DNA of 64,000 nucleotides, taken from the NCBI GenBank assembly GCA_963797175.1, contig CAWCOL010000008.1, forward strand, positions 1 through 64,000, read 5' to 3'. Positions 29,434 through 37,966 of this stretch are shown in pieces. The stretch is from DATLLN01 sp963797175 (GTDB taxonomy: Bacteria > Actinomycetota > Thermoleophilia > Gaiellales > JAICJC01). The stretch's first letter is position 1. Each line of letters opens with the position of its first letter. A program made the translations under genes and the position numbers. Under the pieces are notes generated by a model. That model worked only from the letters and a program-made list of their open reading frames with translations. It was not told where the DNA came from and did no database searches.

Positions 29434-29464
29434 GATCCGGGGCGCTGACGCGCCTTTGCGACGG

Positions 29465-30253
29465 ATGTCCGCACCCATGACCGATCAGACCGACCTCATC
29501 ACGGCGGTGCCAGAGCCCCCTGAGCCGGCGGTCGCCGAACCGGCGTCCGAGCGGCGCTCTGCCTCGGCGGCGATGATCGTGTTCGACTCGGTCACGAAGC
29601 GCTACGAGCCGAACATCATCGGGCTCGAGGACGTCACGATCCAGATCGACAAGGGCGAGTTCGTCTTCCTCGTCGGCGCATCCGGCTCGGGCAAGTCCAC
29701 CTTCATCAAGCTGCTGCTGAAGGAGATCGAGGTCACCAGCGGCAACCTGATCGTCGGCGGGCGCTCGCTGCCCAAGCTGAAGCGGGCCAAGGTGCCCATC
29801 CTGCGCCGCAACATCGGCTGCGTCTTCCAGGACTTCAAGCTGCTGCCCAACCGCAACGTCTACCAGAACGTCGCCTACGCGCTCCAGGTGCAGGGCAAGT
29901 CGCGCTCGGAGATCCGCAAGAAGGTGCCGGACATCATCGGGCTGGTCGGCCTCGCCGACAAGAGCGACCGGATGCCGAACGAGCTGTCCGGCGGCGAGCA
30001 GCAGCGCGTCTCGGTGGCGCGCGCGTTCGTCAACCACCCGCCGCTGCTGATCGCCGACGAGCCGACCGGCAACCTCGACCCGGACACCTCGGTCGGCATC
30101 ATGCAGCTGCTCTACCGCATCAACCGCGCGGGCACGACCGTGGTGATGGCGACGCATGACCGGGAGATGGTGGACAAGATGCGCCGCCGCGTGATCCAGC
30201 TGGACAGCGGCCGGGTGATCCGCGACGACCGCCGCGGGGGCTACCAGGCGTGA
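29465..30253 (+). CDS. ftsE: Cell-division ATP-binding protein FtsE
   Basis: ABC-type ATPase that, with FtsX, controls cell-wall hydrolases at the septum. Walker A is VGASGSGKSTFIK (Lys77), the signature is LSGGEQQRVSVARAF and Walker B is LLIADEPTGNLD. The core begins at MIVFDSVTKRY and is the usual ~226 residues. ATG 29465 adds a 36-residue Pro/Glu/Ala-rich extension, while ATG 29573 would give the plain form. Neither has a clear Shine-Dalgarno, so the start is undecided. Its stop overlaps the ftsX start. Confidence 0.94.
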   Translation: MSAPMTDQTDLITAVPEPPEPAVAEPASERRSASAAMIVFDSVTKRYEPNIIGLEDVTIQIDKGEFVFLVGASGSGKSTFIKLLLKEIEVTSGNLIVGGRSLPKLKRAKVPILRRNIGCVFQDFKLLPNRNVYQNVAYALQVQGKSRSEIRKKVPDIIGLVGLADKSDRMPNELSGGEQQRVSVARAFVNHPPLLIADEPTGNLDPDTSVGIMQLLYRINRAGTTVVMATHDREMVDKMRRRVIQLDSGRVIRDDRRGGYQA

Positions 30254-31134
30254 AGTGGCGGTTCTTCGTCTCGGAGGCGGTGCAGTCCGTCCGCGGCAAC
30301 CTTGCGACGACGATCGCCGCGTCGATCACGGTGCTGATCGTGACGCTGCTGCTGGGCGCGTTCGCCTACGTCTCGCTGGTGGTGCGGCAGAAGACGGACG
30401 ACGTCAGGAACCAGGTCACCGTCAAGGCGTTCCTGCCGCTGGGCACCGAGAAGCAGCCCGATGTCCTCAATCACGTCCACGACGAGCTGGCCGGGATCCC
30501 GGGCGTGAAGACGATCACCTACGTTTCGCCGGCCGACGCCAAGGCACAGCTCTCCAAGGCGGAGCAGGAGCAGATGGGCCTGCTGGGCTACAACCCGCTG
30601 CCGCCCGCCTTCGCCCTGCGCATGACCAACCCGGACCAGTTCGAGCAGGTCAGCACCGCGGCGCTGAAGGTGCCCGAGGTGCGCAACTGCGGGAACGACC
30701 CCTGCGTCACCAACGGCGCCAGCAGCACGAAGCGGGTGCTGCGGTTCGTGCACATCGCCCAGGTCATCCTGGCGGCGCTGATGCTGATGCTGGGCACGGC
30801 CGCGATCGTGCTGATCGCGAACACCATCCGCCTCTCGATCTTCTCACGGCGTCGCGAGATCGAGGTGATGAAGCTGGTCGGCGCGACCAACTGGTTCGTC
30901 CGGCTGCCGTTCATGCTGGAGGGGATGCTGACCGGGCTTGCCGGCTCGGCGATCGGTGCGGTGGTGCTGGGCGTCGGCTACGTCGCGCTGGGCCATTACA
31001 GCTCGGACTTCAAGGGGCCTGCGGCCGTCTATCCGGGCGGCGTCTGGATGCTGGGACTCACCCTGGCGGCCTTCGGGCTGCTGCTGGGCGCGTTCGGCTC
31101 CGGCATGACGCTCCGGCGCTTCCTGAAGGTCTAG
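30250..31134 (+). CDS. ftsX: Cell-division permease-like protein FtsX
   Basis: A 294-residue membrane partner of FtsE. A first helix (about 20-46) is followed by an extracellular domain of about 120 residues, which in relatives contacts peptidoglycan hydrolases or their adaptors. Three more helices with the FtsX-type RREIEVMKLVGATNWFVRLPF loop complete the protein. GTG 30250 overlaps the ftsE stop by four bases. The external domain carries two cysteines (CGNDPC), possibly a disulfide. Confidence 0.95.
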   Translation: MKWRFFVSEAVQSVRGNLATTIAASITVLIVTLLLGAFAYVSLVVRQKTDDVRNQVTVKAFLPLGTEKQPDVLNHVHDELAGIPGVKTITYVSPADAKAQLSKAEQEQMGLLGYNPLPPAFALRMTNPDQFEQVSTAALKVPEVRNCGNDPCVTNGASSTKRVLRFVHIAQVILAALMLMLGTAAIVLIANTIRLSIFSRRREIEVMKLVGATNWFVRLPFMLEGMLTGLAGSAIGAVVLGVGYVALGHYSSDFKGPAAVYPGGVWMLGLTLAAFGLLLGAFGSGMTLRRFLKV

Positions 31135-31175
31135 GTGAAGACGGCCCCGATCGGCCGACAGCCGCGCCCACCCGG

Positions 31176-31181
31176 TAGACT
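31176..31181 (+). promoter_or_regulatory. Predicted -10 box before S41 protease gene
   Basis: TAGACT ends 13 bases before ATG 31195. It supports ATG 31195 rather than GTG 31135 as the start. Confidence 0.45.
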
Positions 31182-31194
31182 GAACGGCGTCATC

Positions 31195-32355
31195 ATGGGG
31201 CGCCGGATTCTCATCTGGCTCGCGTCCGCCGCGGCGCTTGGCGCCGCGTTCGTGACGGGCTTCGAGCTCCAGGGGCGGACGCTTTCGGGCGATCCGCAGG
31301 TTGCGTCACTCTCGACGCCGTCTGCCCTGCGCACCGCGGTGATGGCCGACCTCCAGCAGTCGTACTACCTGCCGGTGCCGCCCCGCGCCCACCAGGCGCG
31401 CACGGTGCCGGCGATCCTGCGCACGCTGCGCGATCCCTATACCGAGTACCTGACGCCCGTCGAGTACAACGAACTGCTCGAGTCCGAGCGGGGCAGCTTC
31501 GCCGGGCTGGGCCTGGCGCTCTCGCGCGTGCGCCGCGGGCTGCTGGTGCGGTCGCTGCTGCCGGGCCTGCCGGCCTCGCGGGCCGGCATCAAGGCCGGCG
31601 ACGTCGTCACCAGGGTCGATCACCGTGACCTACGCCACGTGCCCTACCTGACGGCGGTGGAGTTGATGCACGGCGCGGTGGGCACCCGGGTGCAGCTCGA
31701 GATCGCGCGGCCGGGCCGCGACCACCCGATGCTGCTGACGCTGGTGCGCCAGCCGGTGACGGTGTCCGCCGTCTCCTCGCGCGTGATCATGAGCGACGGG
31801 CGGCGGGTGCTGCTCGTGCGCGTGCCGGCGCTGGTACAGCGGACGGCGCAGCGGGTGCGCGCCGCGGTGCAGCAGGCCGCCAGGCACCACCTGGACGGCG
31901 TCGTGCTCGATCTGCGCGGCGACACCGGCGGCATTCTCGACGAGGGCGTGGGCGTGGCCCGCGTCTTCGTCAACCGCGGCCTGATCGTCGCGACCGACGG
32001 TCTCCGTGAGCCGCGCGAGTCGTTCTCCGCCAACGGCACGGCGCTGAAGGTGCCGCGGCTGGCGGTGCTGATCGACGGCGCGACCGCCAGCGCGGCCGAG
32101 ATCGTCGCGGGCTCGCTCCAGCACTACGGCGCAGTGGTCGTCGGCACGCGGTCGTTCGGCAAGGGTACGGTGCAGGCTGTGCGGCCGCTGCCCGGCGGCG
32201 GCGCGCTCAAGCTGACGGTCGCCTCGTTCACGCTGGCAGGCGACAGGGTGGTGGACGGCCGCGGGATCCGCCCGGCGGTGGTTGCGCCGGACTCGCCCGC
32301 CTCGGTGCGGGACGAGACGCTGCTGGCCGCGCTGGCGGCGCTGCGCGCGGCGTGA
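31195..32355 (+). CDS. S41-family carboxy-terminal processing protease (CtpA-like)
   Basis: A 386-residue exported or membrane-anchored serine protease. An N-terminal signal/anchor (RRILIWLASAAALGAAFVTGF) precedes a PDZ domain (FAGLGLALSRVRRGLLVRSL..GIKAGDVVTRVD) and the S41 core with catalytic Ser299 in TASAAEIV and Lys323 in RSFGKGTVQ. It trims or degrades envelope proteins, often regulating wall hydrolases; its place directly after ftsEX fits that. Its stop overlaps the RNase R gene. Confidence 0.92.
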   Translation: MGRRILIWLASAAALGAAFVTGFELQGRTLSGDPQVASLSTPSALRTAVMADLQQSYYLPVPPRAHQARTVPAILRTLRDPYTEYLTPVEYNELLESERGSFAGLGLALSRVRRGLLVRSLLPGLPASRAGIKAGDVVTRVDHRDLRHVPYLTAVELMHGAVGTRVQLEIARPGRDHPMLLTLVRQPVTVSAVSSRVIMSDGRRVLLVRVPALVQRTAQRVRAAVQQAARHHLDGVVLDLRGDTGGILDEGVGVARVFVNRGLIVATDGLREPRESFSANGTALKVPRLAVLIDGATASAAEIVAGSLQHYGAVVVGTRSFGKGTVQAVRPLPGGGALKLTVASFTLAGDRVVDGRGIRPAVVAPDSPASVRDETLLAALAALRAA

Positions 32356-34055
32356 GCGAGGTCGGGGCGGGGCCGGCGCCGCTGGTGTGCGAGCTGGGAC
32401 GGCGCGGGCGGCTGCTGGTCGGCGAGCCGTTCTTCGAGCACGGCCTGCCGGTCACCCTCGACCGCCACGGAGCCGGCGACGCGGGCGCCGGCGACCTGGT
32501 CGCGGTCGAGACGGACGGCCGTGGCCGCGGTCGCATCCTGGAGCGGCTCGGCCGGCCCGACGACGTCCGGGCGGTGCTGCGCGGCGTCGCCCTCGAGGAG
32601 GGGGTCGCGGAGCCGTGGCCGGAGGCCGTCGAGGACGAGCTGGCTGCGCTGGCCGGCGGTCCCGGCGAGGGGCGCGCCGACCTGCGCGACCGCCTCAGCC
32701 TGACGATCGACCCGCCCGATGCCCGCGACTACGACGACGCGCTGGGCGTGGAGCGCGAGGCGGACGGCCTCCGTCTGTTCGTGCACATCGCCGACGTCTC
32801 GCACTTCGTGCGGGCGGGCGGCGCGATCGACGCCGAGGCGGCCCTGCGTGGGACCTCCGTCTACCTGCCGGGCCGGGTCGAGCCGATGCTGCCGGAGCGG
32901 CTCTCGGCCGACCTCTGCAGCCTGCGGCCGGACGCTGACCGCAACGCGGTCACCATCGAGGTCGGCCCGGACGGCGCGATGCGCGCGTACCGCAGCCTGA
33001 TCCGCAGCGGCGCCCGGCTCTCCTACCCGCAGGCGGAGCGGATCCTGGACGGGGAGGAGGGGCACCGACCCGATGTCGAGGCGGCGCTGCGCGAGCTGGC
33101 GGGCGCCTCCCGGCGGCTGCGCGAGCAGCGGTTCGCGCGCGGCGCGGCGCGGATCGAGTCGCCCGACCTGGAGATCGAGCTGAAGGAGGGCCGCGTGGCC
33201 GGCGCCCGCTCTGCGCCCGAGAGCGTCGCGCACGCGCTGGTCGAGGAGCTGATGCTGCTCGCCAACTCGCTGGTCGCCGAGGTGCTGGCCGGGGCGGCTG
33301 CGCCCGCGCTCTACCGCGTGCACGACCATCCCGAGCCGGACGCCATCGAGCTGCTGGCGCAGCGCCTGGAGCTGCTCGAGGTGCCGACGCCGGCGCTGCC
33401 CGACCTGCACACGCCGAGCGCGGCCGCGGCCGCCGCGGCGGCGATCGCCGAGACGGTGGGTCGGTACGCCGCGACCTCGGGCCGGGGCCGCGTGGCGTTT
33501 CCCGCTCTCGTCCTCCGCTCGCTCCAGCGTGCGCGGTACGACCCGCGCAACCGCGGCCACTCCGGCCTCGCCGCCCCCGCCTACTGCCACTTCACCAGCC
33601 CGATCCGGCGCTATCCCGACCTCGTCTGCCACCGGGCGCTGCTCGCCCACCTGGGCCAGGGTGCGGCGCACGACCCCGGCCGCGATCAGCTGGAGGAGTT
33701 GGCCGAGGCGACCTCGCTGGCCGAGCGGCATGCGGCGCGCGTGGAGCGGCGCGGCGACGACATCTGCCTCGCCTTCCTGCTCGAGCAGGAGCTGTTCCGG
33801 GAGGGCTGGGACGCGACGTTCGACGGTGAGGTGGTGGGGCTGATCGAGGGCGCCCTGTTCGTCCGCTTCGACGGTGTCTTCGAGGGGCTGCTGCCGGCTG
33901 GGCGGCTGGGCCGTGAGCGGCTGGAGCTCGACCGGCTGGGCGTCGCCATGGTGGGCGAGACCACCGGCCGCCGCGTGCGCCTGGGCGACCCGCTGGCGGT
34001 GCGGGTGCGCTCGATCGAGCGGCCCCGCGGCCGCGTGCTGCTCGACCCGGCCTGA
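32352..34055 (+). CDS. rnr: RNase R/RNase II family exoribonuclease
   Basis: 3'-to-5' exoribonuclease of 567 residues. The RNB catalytic domain carries the acidic metal-binding cluster DPPDARDYDD (Asp120, Asp123, Asp126, Asp128, Asp129), then VHIADVSHFV, LPERLSADLCSL and the late YCHFTSPIRRYPDLVCHR, ending in a short S1-like region. It is shorter than E. coli RNase R and lacks part of the N-terminal cold-shock module. RNase R helps tmRNA-SmpB destroy non-stop messages; both smpB and the tmRNA gene are in this window. The symbol rnr is by similarity. Confidence 0.88.
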   Translation: MSEVGAGPAPLVCELGRRGRLLVGEPFFEHGLPVTLDRHGAGDAGAGDLVAVETDGRGRGRILERLGRPDDVRAVLRGVALEEGVAEPWPEAVEDELAALAGGPGEGRADLRDRLSLTIDPPDARDYDDALGVEREADGLRLFVHIADVSHFVRAGGAIDAEAALRGTSVYLPGRVEPMLPERLSADLCSLRPDADRNAVTIEVGPDGAMRAYRSLIRSGARLSYPQAERILDGEEGHRPDVEAALRELAGASRRLREQRFARGAARIESPDLEIELKEGRVAGARSAPESVAHALVEELMLLANSLVAEVLAGAAAPALYRVHDHPEPDAIELLAQRLELLEVPTPALPDLHTPSAAAAAAAAIAETVGRYAATSGRGRVAFPALVLRSLQRARYDPRNRGHSGLAAPAYCHFTSPIRRYPDLVCHRALLAHLGQGAAHDPGRDQLEELAEATSLAERHAARVERRGDDICLAFLLEQELFREGWDATFDGEVVGLIEGALFVRFDGVFEGLLPAGRLGRERLELDRLGVAMVGETTGRRVRLGDPLAVRVRSIERPRGRVLLDPA

Positions 34056-34072
34056 CCGCAACGGTTCTGAGG

Positions 34073-34078
34073 CAGAAT
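34073..34078 (+). promoter_or_regulatory. Possible -10 box, leaderless start of PBP gene
   Basis: CAGAAT ends six bases before GTG 34085. It departs from TANNNT at its first base, so support is weaker. Confidence 0.3.
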
Positions 34079-34084
34079 GCACGA

Positions 34085-35794
34085 GTGATCCCGGCGGGCC
34101 GCAGGAGACGCAGCCGCTGGCGTCGCGTGCTGGTTGTGGCGGCCCTGCTGTCCGCGATGGCCGCCGTCGCCGGTGGCGCCGTGCTGGCCGCGGGACGGGC
34201 GGGCGACCGGCCGCCCGACCCGGCGGTGACGGCCCGGGCCTTCGTGATCGCCTGGGAGTCGGGTGACCGGCGGGCGATGTACCGGCTGGTGGCGCCACGC
34301 TCGTGGCCCGCCCACGGGTATCCCGCGTTCGCGGCCGCGTATGTGTCGGCGCAGACGACGGCGGGGCTGCGGTCGGTGCACCGGGCCGCGCCGGTGCGCG
34401 TGTCCGGAGGCGCGGCGCAGGTGCCGATGGAGGCTCGCACCCAGCTGTTCGGCGCCCTCACCGGGACGCTGCGCATCCCGCTGGTCGAGGTGGACGGCGA
34501 GTACCGCGTACTGTGGTCGCCGGCGATGGTGTTCCCCGGCCTCGAGGCGGGCGAGCACCTGGTGCGGGCGTTCCATGCGCCGCAGCGGCGCGGCGCGATC
34601 CTCTCCCGCAGCTACCAGCCGCTCGCGTCCGGGCCGCCGGACGAGCGCACCTACCCCCAGGGCACGCCGTTCGCGCTGATCACCGGCTACGTGCAGCGGC
34701 CCGAGACCTCGGCGGAGGTGCAGCGCAGGTCGGCGGCGGGATGGCCGGCGACGTCGGCCTACGGCCAGGCCGGCCTGGAGGGGTCGCTCGACCGGATCCT
34801 GGCCGGCTCGCCCGGGGTGCGGCTGAGCGCGCGCTCGGCGCACGGCGAGCGCCTGATCGGCGTCCACCCCGGCGCCAAGCCGCACAACGTCGTCACCACG
34901 CTCTCCGTGCCCGTCCAGCAGGCCGCGACGGACGCGCTGGGCGACAAGCTGGGCGGCGTCGTCGTCCTGGACGCGCGCACCGGGGCGCTGCGGGCCGCGG
35001 CCGGCGATGCGCTGACGACGCTCCAGCCGCCCGGCTCGACGTTCAAGACGATCACGGCCTCCGCGGCGTTCCTCAGCGGCAAGGCGCACCTCACCGACAC
35101 GTTCCCCTACGAGCGGTTCGCGCTGATCGGCAGCACGAAGCTCCGCAACTTCCACCGCGAGCTGTGCGGCGGCACGCTGGTCAACGCGTTCGCCCAGAGC
35201 TGCAACTCGGTGTTCGCGCCGCTGGCGATCAAGGTGGGGGCGGACAAGCTGTTCTCGACCGCGACGCGGTTCGGCTTCAACCAGACGCCGAGCATCCGCT
35301 ACCCCGTGCCCGCCAGCGTGATCCCGCGGCCGGCGCGGCTGAACAGCGACTGGGAGGTGGGCGTCGCGGGCATCGGCCAGGGTGGCGTGACGGCGACGCC
35401 GCTGCAGATGGCCGCGGTCGCCGAGACGATCGCCCACGGCGGCGCCGCGCACGCGCCGTGGCTGGTGCGGCTGCCCGCGGCCAGCAGCGACGCACGCCCG
35501 GCGCGGCCGGTGATCCCGGCGTCCGTCGCCGGCGAGGTCGCGCAGATGATGGAGGCCTGCGTCAGCTACGGCACCTGCCAGCCCGCGCAGAGCAGCCTGG
35601 CGACGGTGGCCGGCAAGACCGGCACGGCCGAGCTGGGCAAGAACATCAAGAGCGACGCCTGGTTCATCGGCTACGCGCCGGCGCAGGCGCCGCGGGTGGT
35701 CGTGGCGGTGCTGGTCGTCCACGGCGGCGTCGGCGGCCAGACCGCCGCGCCGATCGCGCGCGCGGTGATCGACGCGGCCCTGGAGAACCCGTGA
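34085..35794 (+). CDS. Penicillin-binding protein, class B-like transpeptidase
   Basis: A 569-residue peptidoglycan transpeptidase anchored by one N-terminal helix (about 14-38). An NTF2-like MecA_N domain (about 45-150) precedes the transpeptidase domain, with SxxK at Ser318-Lys321 (PGSTFK), SxN at Ser372-Asn374 (SCN) and KTG at 511-513 (GKTGTAE). It cross-links wall peptides at the outer face. Close to ftsEX and a CtpA-like protease, it fits a cell-wall and division block. The MecA_N-type front end occurs in low-affinity, beta-lactam-tolerant PBPs, but resistance cannot be claimed from sequence. Confidence 0.93.
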   Translation: MIPAGRRRRSRWRRVLVVAALLSAMAAVAGGAVLAAGRAGDRPPDPAVTARAFVIAWESGDRRAMYRLVAPRSWPAHGYPAFAAAYVSAQTTAGLRSVHRAAPVRVSGGAAQVPMEARTQLFGALTGTLRIPLVEVDGEYRVLWSPAMVFPGLEAGEHLVRAFHAPQRRGAILSRSYQPLASGPPDERTYPQGTPFALITGYVQRPETSAEVQRRSAAGWPATSAYGQAGLEGSLDRILAGSPGVRLSARSAHGERLIGVHPGAKPHNVVTTLSVPVQQAATDALGDKLGGVVVLDARTGALRAAAGDALTTLQPPGSTFKTITASAAFLSGKAHLTDTFPYERFALIGSTKLRNFHRELCGGTLVNAFAQSCNSVFAPLAIKVGADKLFSTATRFGFNQTPSIRYPVPASVIPRPARLNSDWEVGVAGIGQGGVTATPLQMAAVAETIAHGGAAHAPWLVRLPAASSDARPARPVIPASVAGEVAQMMEACVSYGTCQPAQSSLATVAGKTGTAELGKNIKSDAWFIGYAPAQAPRVVVAVLVVHGGVGGQTAAPIARAVIDAALENP

Positions 35795-36552
35795 GCGTCG
35801 AGGGCATCGTGCTCGACATGGAGGGCGTCCTGCACGTCGACTGGACGGCGCTGCCGGGGTCGGCGGACGCCGTCGCCGAGCTGCGCCGGCGCGGGCTCGA
35901 GCTGGCCGTGCTGACCAACACGACGGGCCGCACGCGGGCCGAGATCTCCGAGCGGCTGGCGGACATGGGCTTCGAGCTGCCCGCCGGCCGGATCGTCACC
36001 GCCGCCTCGGCCGCCGCTGACCACCTGCGCACGGCGCACCCAAGCCGGGCGGTGTACGCGCTGGTCGAGGAGGGCGCCACGCGCGACCTGGAGGGCGTCC
36101 GGCTGGTCGAGGACCCCGCCTCTGCGGACGTGATCCTGGTGGGCGGACCGGATGCCGGCTGGGCGTATCCGCGCCTGAACGGCGTCTTCCGCGCGCTGAT
36201 GGGGGGCGCGCAGCTGGTCGCGATGCAGCGCAACCGCTGGTGGCCCACGGCGGACGGGCCGTCGCTCGACGCGGGCGCCTTCGTCGCCGGCCTGGAGTAC
36301 GCCGCCCGCGTCCAGGCGACGGTGGTGGGCAAGCCCTCGCCGGACATCTACCGGTCGGCCTGCGCGCTGCTCGGCGTCGAGCCCGCGCAGGCGATGATGG
36401 TCGGCGACGACCTCGAGTCCGACCTGCCGCCGGCCCGGTCGATCGGCATGCGCACCTGTCTCGTCCGCACGGGCAAGGGCTCGTCGTTCCCCGAGCGGGC
36501 GGACGTCGATCTCGACCTGCCCGACCTGGCAGCGCTGCCCGCCCGCCTCTGA
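35791..36552 (+). CDS. HAD-superfamily hydrolase, subclass IIA
   Basis: A 253-residue phosphatase-like protein. Motif I is LDMEGVLH (nucleophile Asp9) with Glu11 where most family members have the acid/base Asp. Motif II lies in VLTNTTGRTRAEI, motif III at GKPSPDIYRSA and motif IV at MMVGDDLESDLPPA. The IIA cap is typical of NagD, p-nitrophenylphosphatase and LHPP-like enzymes. Substrate unknown. GTG 35791 overlaps the PBP stop. Confidence 0.88.
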   Translation: MSVEGIVLDMEGVLHVDWTALPGSADAVAELRRRGLELAVLTNTTGRTRAEISERLADMGFELPAGRIVTAASAAADHLRTAHPSRAVYALVEEGATRDLEGVRLVEDPASADVILVGGPDAGWAYPRLNGVFRALMGGAQLVAMQRNRWWPTADGPSLDAGAFVAGLEYAARVQATVVGKPSPDIYRSACALLGVEPAQAMMVGDDLESDLPPARSIGMRTCLVRTGKGSSFPERADVDLDLPDLAALPARL

Positions 36553-36574
36553 TCGGCGCCGCCGCTGCCGCTGC

Positions 36575-36580
36575 TACACT
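36575..36580 (+). promoter_or_regulatory. Predicted -10 box for leader ORF and MFS gene
   Basis: TACACT ends seven bases before the ATG of a 27-codon ORF, the leaderless spacing seen at other genes here. Confidence 0.5.
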
Positions 36581-36587
36581 CGCGGCG

Positions 36588-36671
36588 ATGGTTGACCGCA
36601 GCATGGATACGAGCCCGAGCACCCTCGCCGTCCGCCGGCTGCGCCACACCATCTCGCGCGTCTCAGGCTGA
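36588..36671 (+). CDS. Predicted 27-residue leader peptide upstream of MFS gene
   Basis: A short ORF from ATG 36588 to TGA 36671 encodes a Ser/Arg/Thr-rich 27-mer (starting MVDRSMDTSPSTLAVRRLRH). It has the same -10/ATG spacing as many genes in the window, so it should be translated first on the message. Its stop codon lies inside a 16-base perfect palindrome and is followed by a hairpin, then by the MFS start 89 bases on. This is the layout of translation-dependent attenuation of an exporter gene. No homologue is recognised and the role is inference. Confidence 0.45.
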   Translation: MVDRSMDTSPSTLAVRRLRHTISRVSG

Positions 36672-36684
36672 CGGGGCCCCGTCA
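36669..36684 (+). promoter_or_regulatory. 16-base perfect palindrome at leader-ORF stop
   Basis: TGACGGGGCCCCGTCA is fully self-complementary with no loop. That suits a protein-binding operator or a dimerising RNA site better than a simple hairpin. Confidence 0.45.
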
Positions 36685-36690
36685 ACGGGA

Positions 36691-36718
36691 GAGGTGCGCC
36701 CTCAGGCGCCCGCTCCTC
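36691..36718 (+). promoter_or_regulatory. Hairpin in MFS leader
   Basis: GCGCC/GGCGC (36696-36700 and 36705-36709) closes a CTCA loop, with an outer GAGG/CCTC pairing. It lies between the leader ORF and the MFS start. Confidence 0.4.
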
Positions 36719-36760
36719 ACGTTCCCGGCCCCCGATCCGATCGACTCTCCGAGGTTTTGC

Positions 36761-37957
36761 ATGAACGCGCGCACGCTGACCGTCTTCCGTCTCTACCAGC
36801 TCTTCAACGGCATCGAGTTCACCGGCCCCATCTGGGCGGTGTTCCTGCTGTCGCGTGGCCTCTCGCTGACCCAGTTCGGGCTGGTCGAGGCGGCGCTCCA
36901 CGTCGGCATGCTGGTGGCGCAGGTGCCGACCGGCGCCTTCGCCGACGCGCTGGGTCGCAGGAAGCTGCTCGTCGCCTCCGGGTTCTTCGTGGTGGTGGCC
37001 CAGCTGGGCTATGTCTACGCGCCGGGGTTCTGGCTGATCTGTGCGGCCGGCGCGGTGCACGGCGTCGCGTTCGCCCTGCGCACCGGCGCTGACGAGGCGT
37101 ACCTGTTCGACGCGCTGGCGCACGACGACGCCCAGGAGATGTTCCCCCGCATGCTGGGCGGGGTCTGGGCCGTGTTCCAGTTCGCCGGTGCGCTCTCGTT
37201 CCTGGCCGGCGGCCTGATCGCGACGGTCTCCCGGCCGCTCGCGTTCTGGTTGACCGCCGTCTGCGCACTGACGGCCAGCGTGATCGCGACCCGGCTCCCG
37301 GACGACGCGGCCAGCCGCGGCGAGGCGAGCAGCGCGCGGGTCGCCCTGGACGGCATCCGGGCGCTGGGCCGCTCCCCGCGGCTGGCGCTGCTGACCGTGG
37401 CGTGGGCCGTGTACTGGAGCGCGGTGACGACGGCCTGGTACTACGCCGCGCCGTTCCTGCAGGACCGCGGGGCGTCGGACGCGACGCTCGGCTTCGTGCT
37501 GGGCGGCGCGCTGTTCGCGAGCGCCGGGTTCTCCTGGCTGGGCGGGCACCTGCCCGGCCGGACGCCGCTGACGATCAGCGTCGGCCTGGCCTCGGCGGTG
37601 GCCGCGCTGGGCATGGTGCTGGGGCCGATCAGCGCCGGGCTGGCGATCCCGATCGTGCTGCTGGTGCTGTTCTCGGGCCTGCCCGAGCTGGTCTACGTCA
37701 GCCTCTCAACGTATCTCCAGCACAACACGCGCTCGGCGTTCCGGGCGACCTCGATGTCGATCGCCGAGGGCTGCTTCTCGATCGTCATGCTGGGGCTGTT
37801 TCCGTTCGTCGGCGTGCTCAACCAGCACGTCGGCTGGACGCTCGGCTACGCGGTCTGCGGCGTGCTGCTGATGGTGGCCGCCGGCATGTTCATCGCCTCG
37901 CAGCGGCTGCGGGGCCTGGAGGACGCGGCGGTCGAGCCCGAGGCCGTCGCCGCGTAG
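36761..37957 (+). CDS. Major facilitator superfamily transporter
   Basis: A 398-residue, twelve-helix permease. The motif-A loop between helices 2 and 3 reads GAFADALGRRKLL, and a D/E residue pair in GADEAYLFDAL is shared with a branch of putative multidrug exporters. A weak GAGG precedes ATG 36761. The leader ORF, palindrome and hairpin upstream suggest expression that responds to translation or a ligand. The stop codon doubles as part of the smpB -10 box. Direction and substrate are not determined. Confidence 0.88.
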   Translation: MNARTLTVFRLYQLFNGIEFTGPIWAVFLLSRGLSLTQFGLVEAALHVGMLVAQVPTGAFADALGRRKLLVASGFFVVVAQLGYVYAPGFWLICAAGAVHGVAFALRTGADEAYLFDALAHDDAQEMFPRMLGGVWAVFQFAGALSFLAGGLIATVSRPLAFWLTAVCALTASVIATRLPDDAASRGEASSARVALDGIRALGRSPRLALLTVAWAVYWSAVTTAWYYAAPFLQDRGASDATLGFVLGGALFASAGFSWLGGHLPGRTPLTISVGLASAVAALGMVLGPISAGLAIPIVLLVLFSGLPELVYVSLSTYLQHNTRSAFRATSMSIAEGCFSIVMLGLFPFVGVLNQHVGWTLGYAVCGVLLMVAAGMFIASQRLRGLEDAAVEPEAVAA

Positions 37958-37960
37958 GAT
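37955..37960 (+). promoter_or_regulatory. Predicted -10 box, leaderless start of smpB
   Basis: TAGGAT, whose TAG is the MFS stop codon, ends six bases before ATG 37967. Confidence 0.5.
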
Positions 37961-37966
37961 GAGGGC

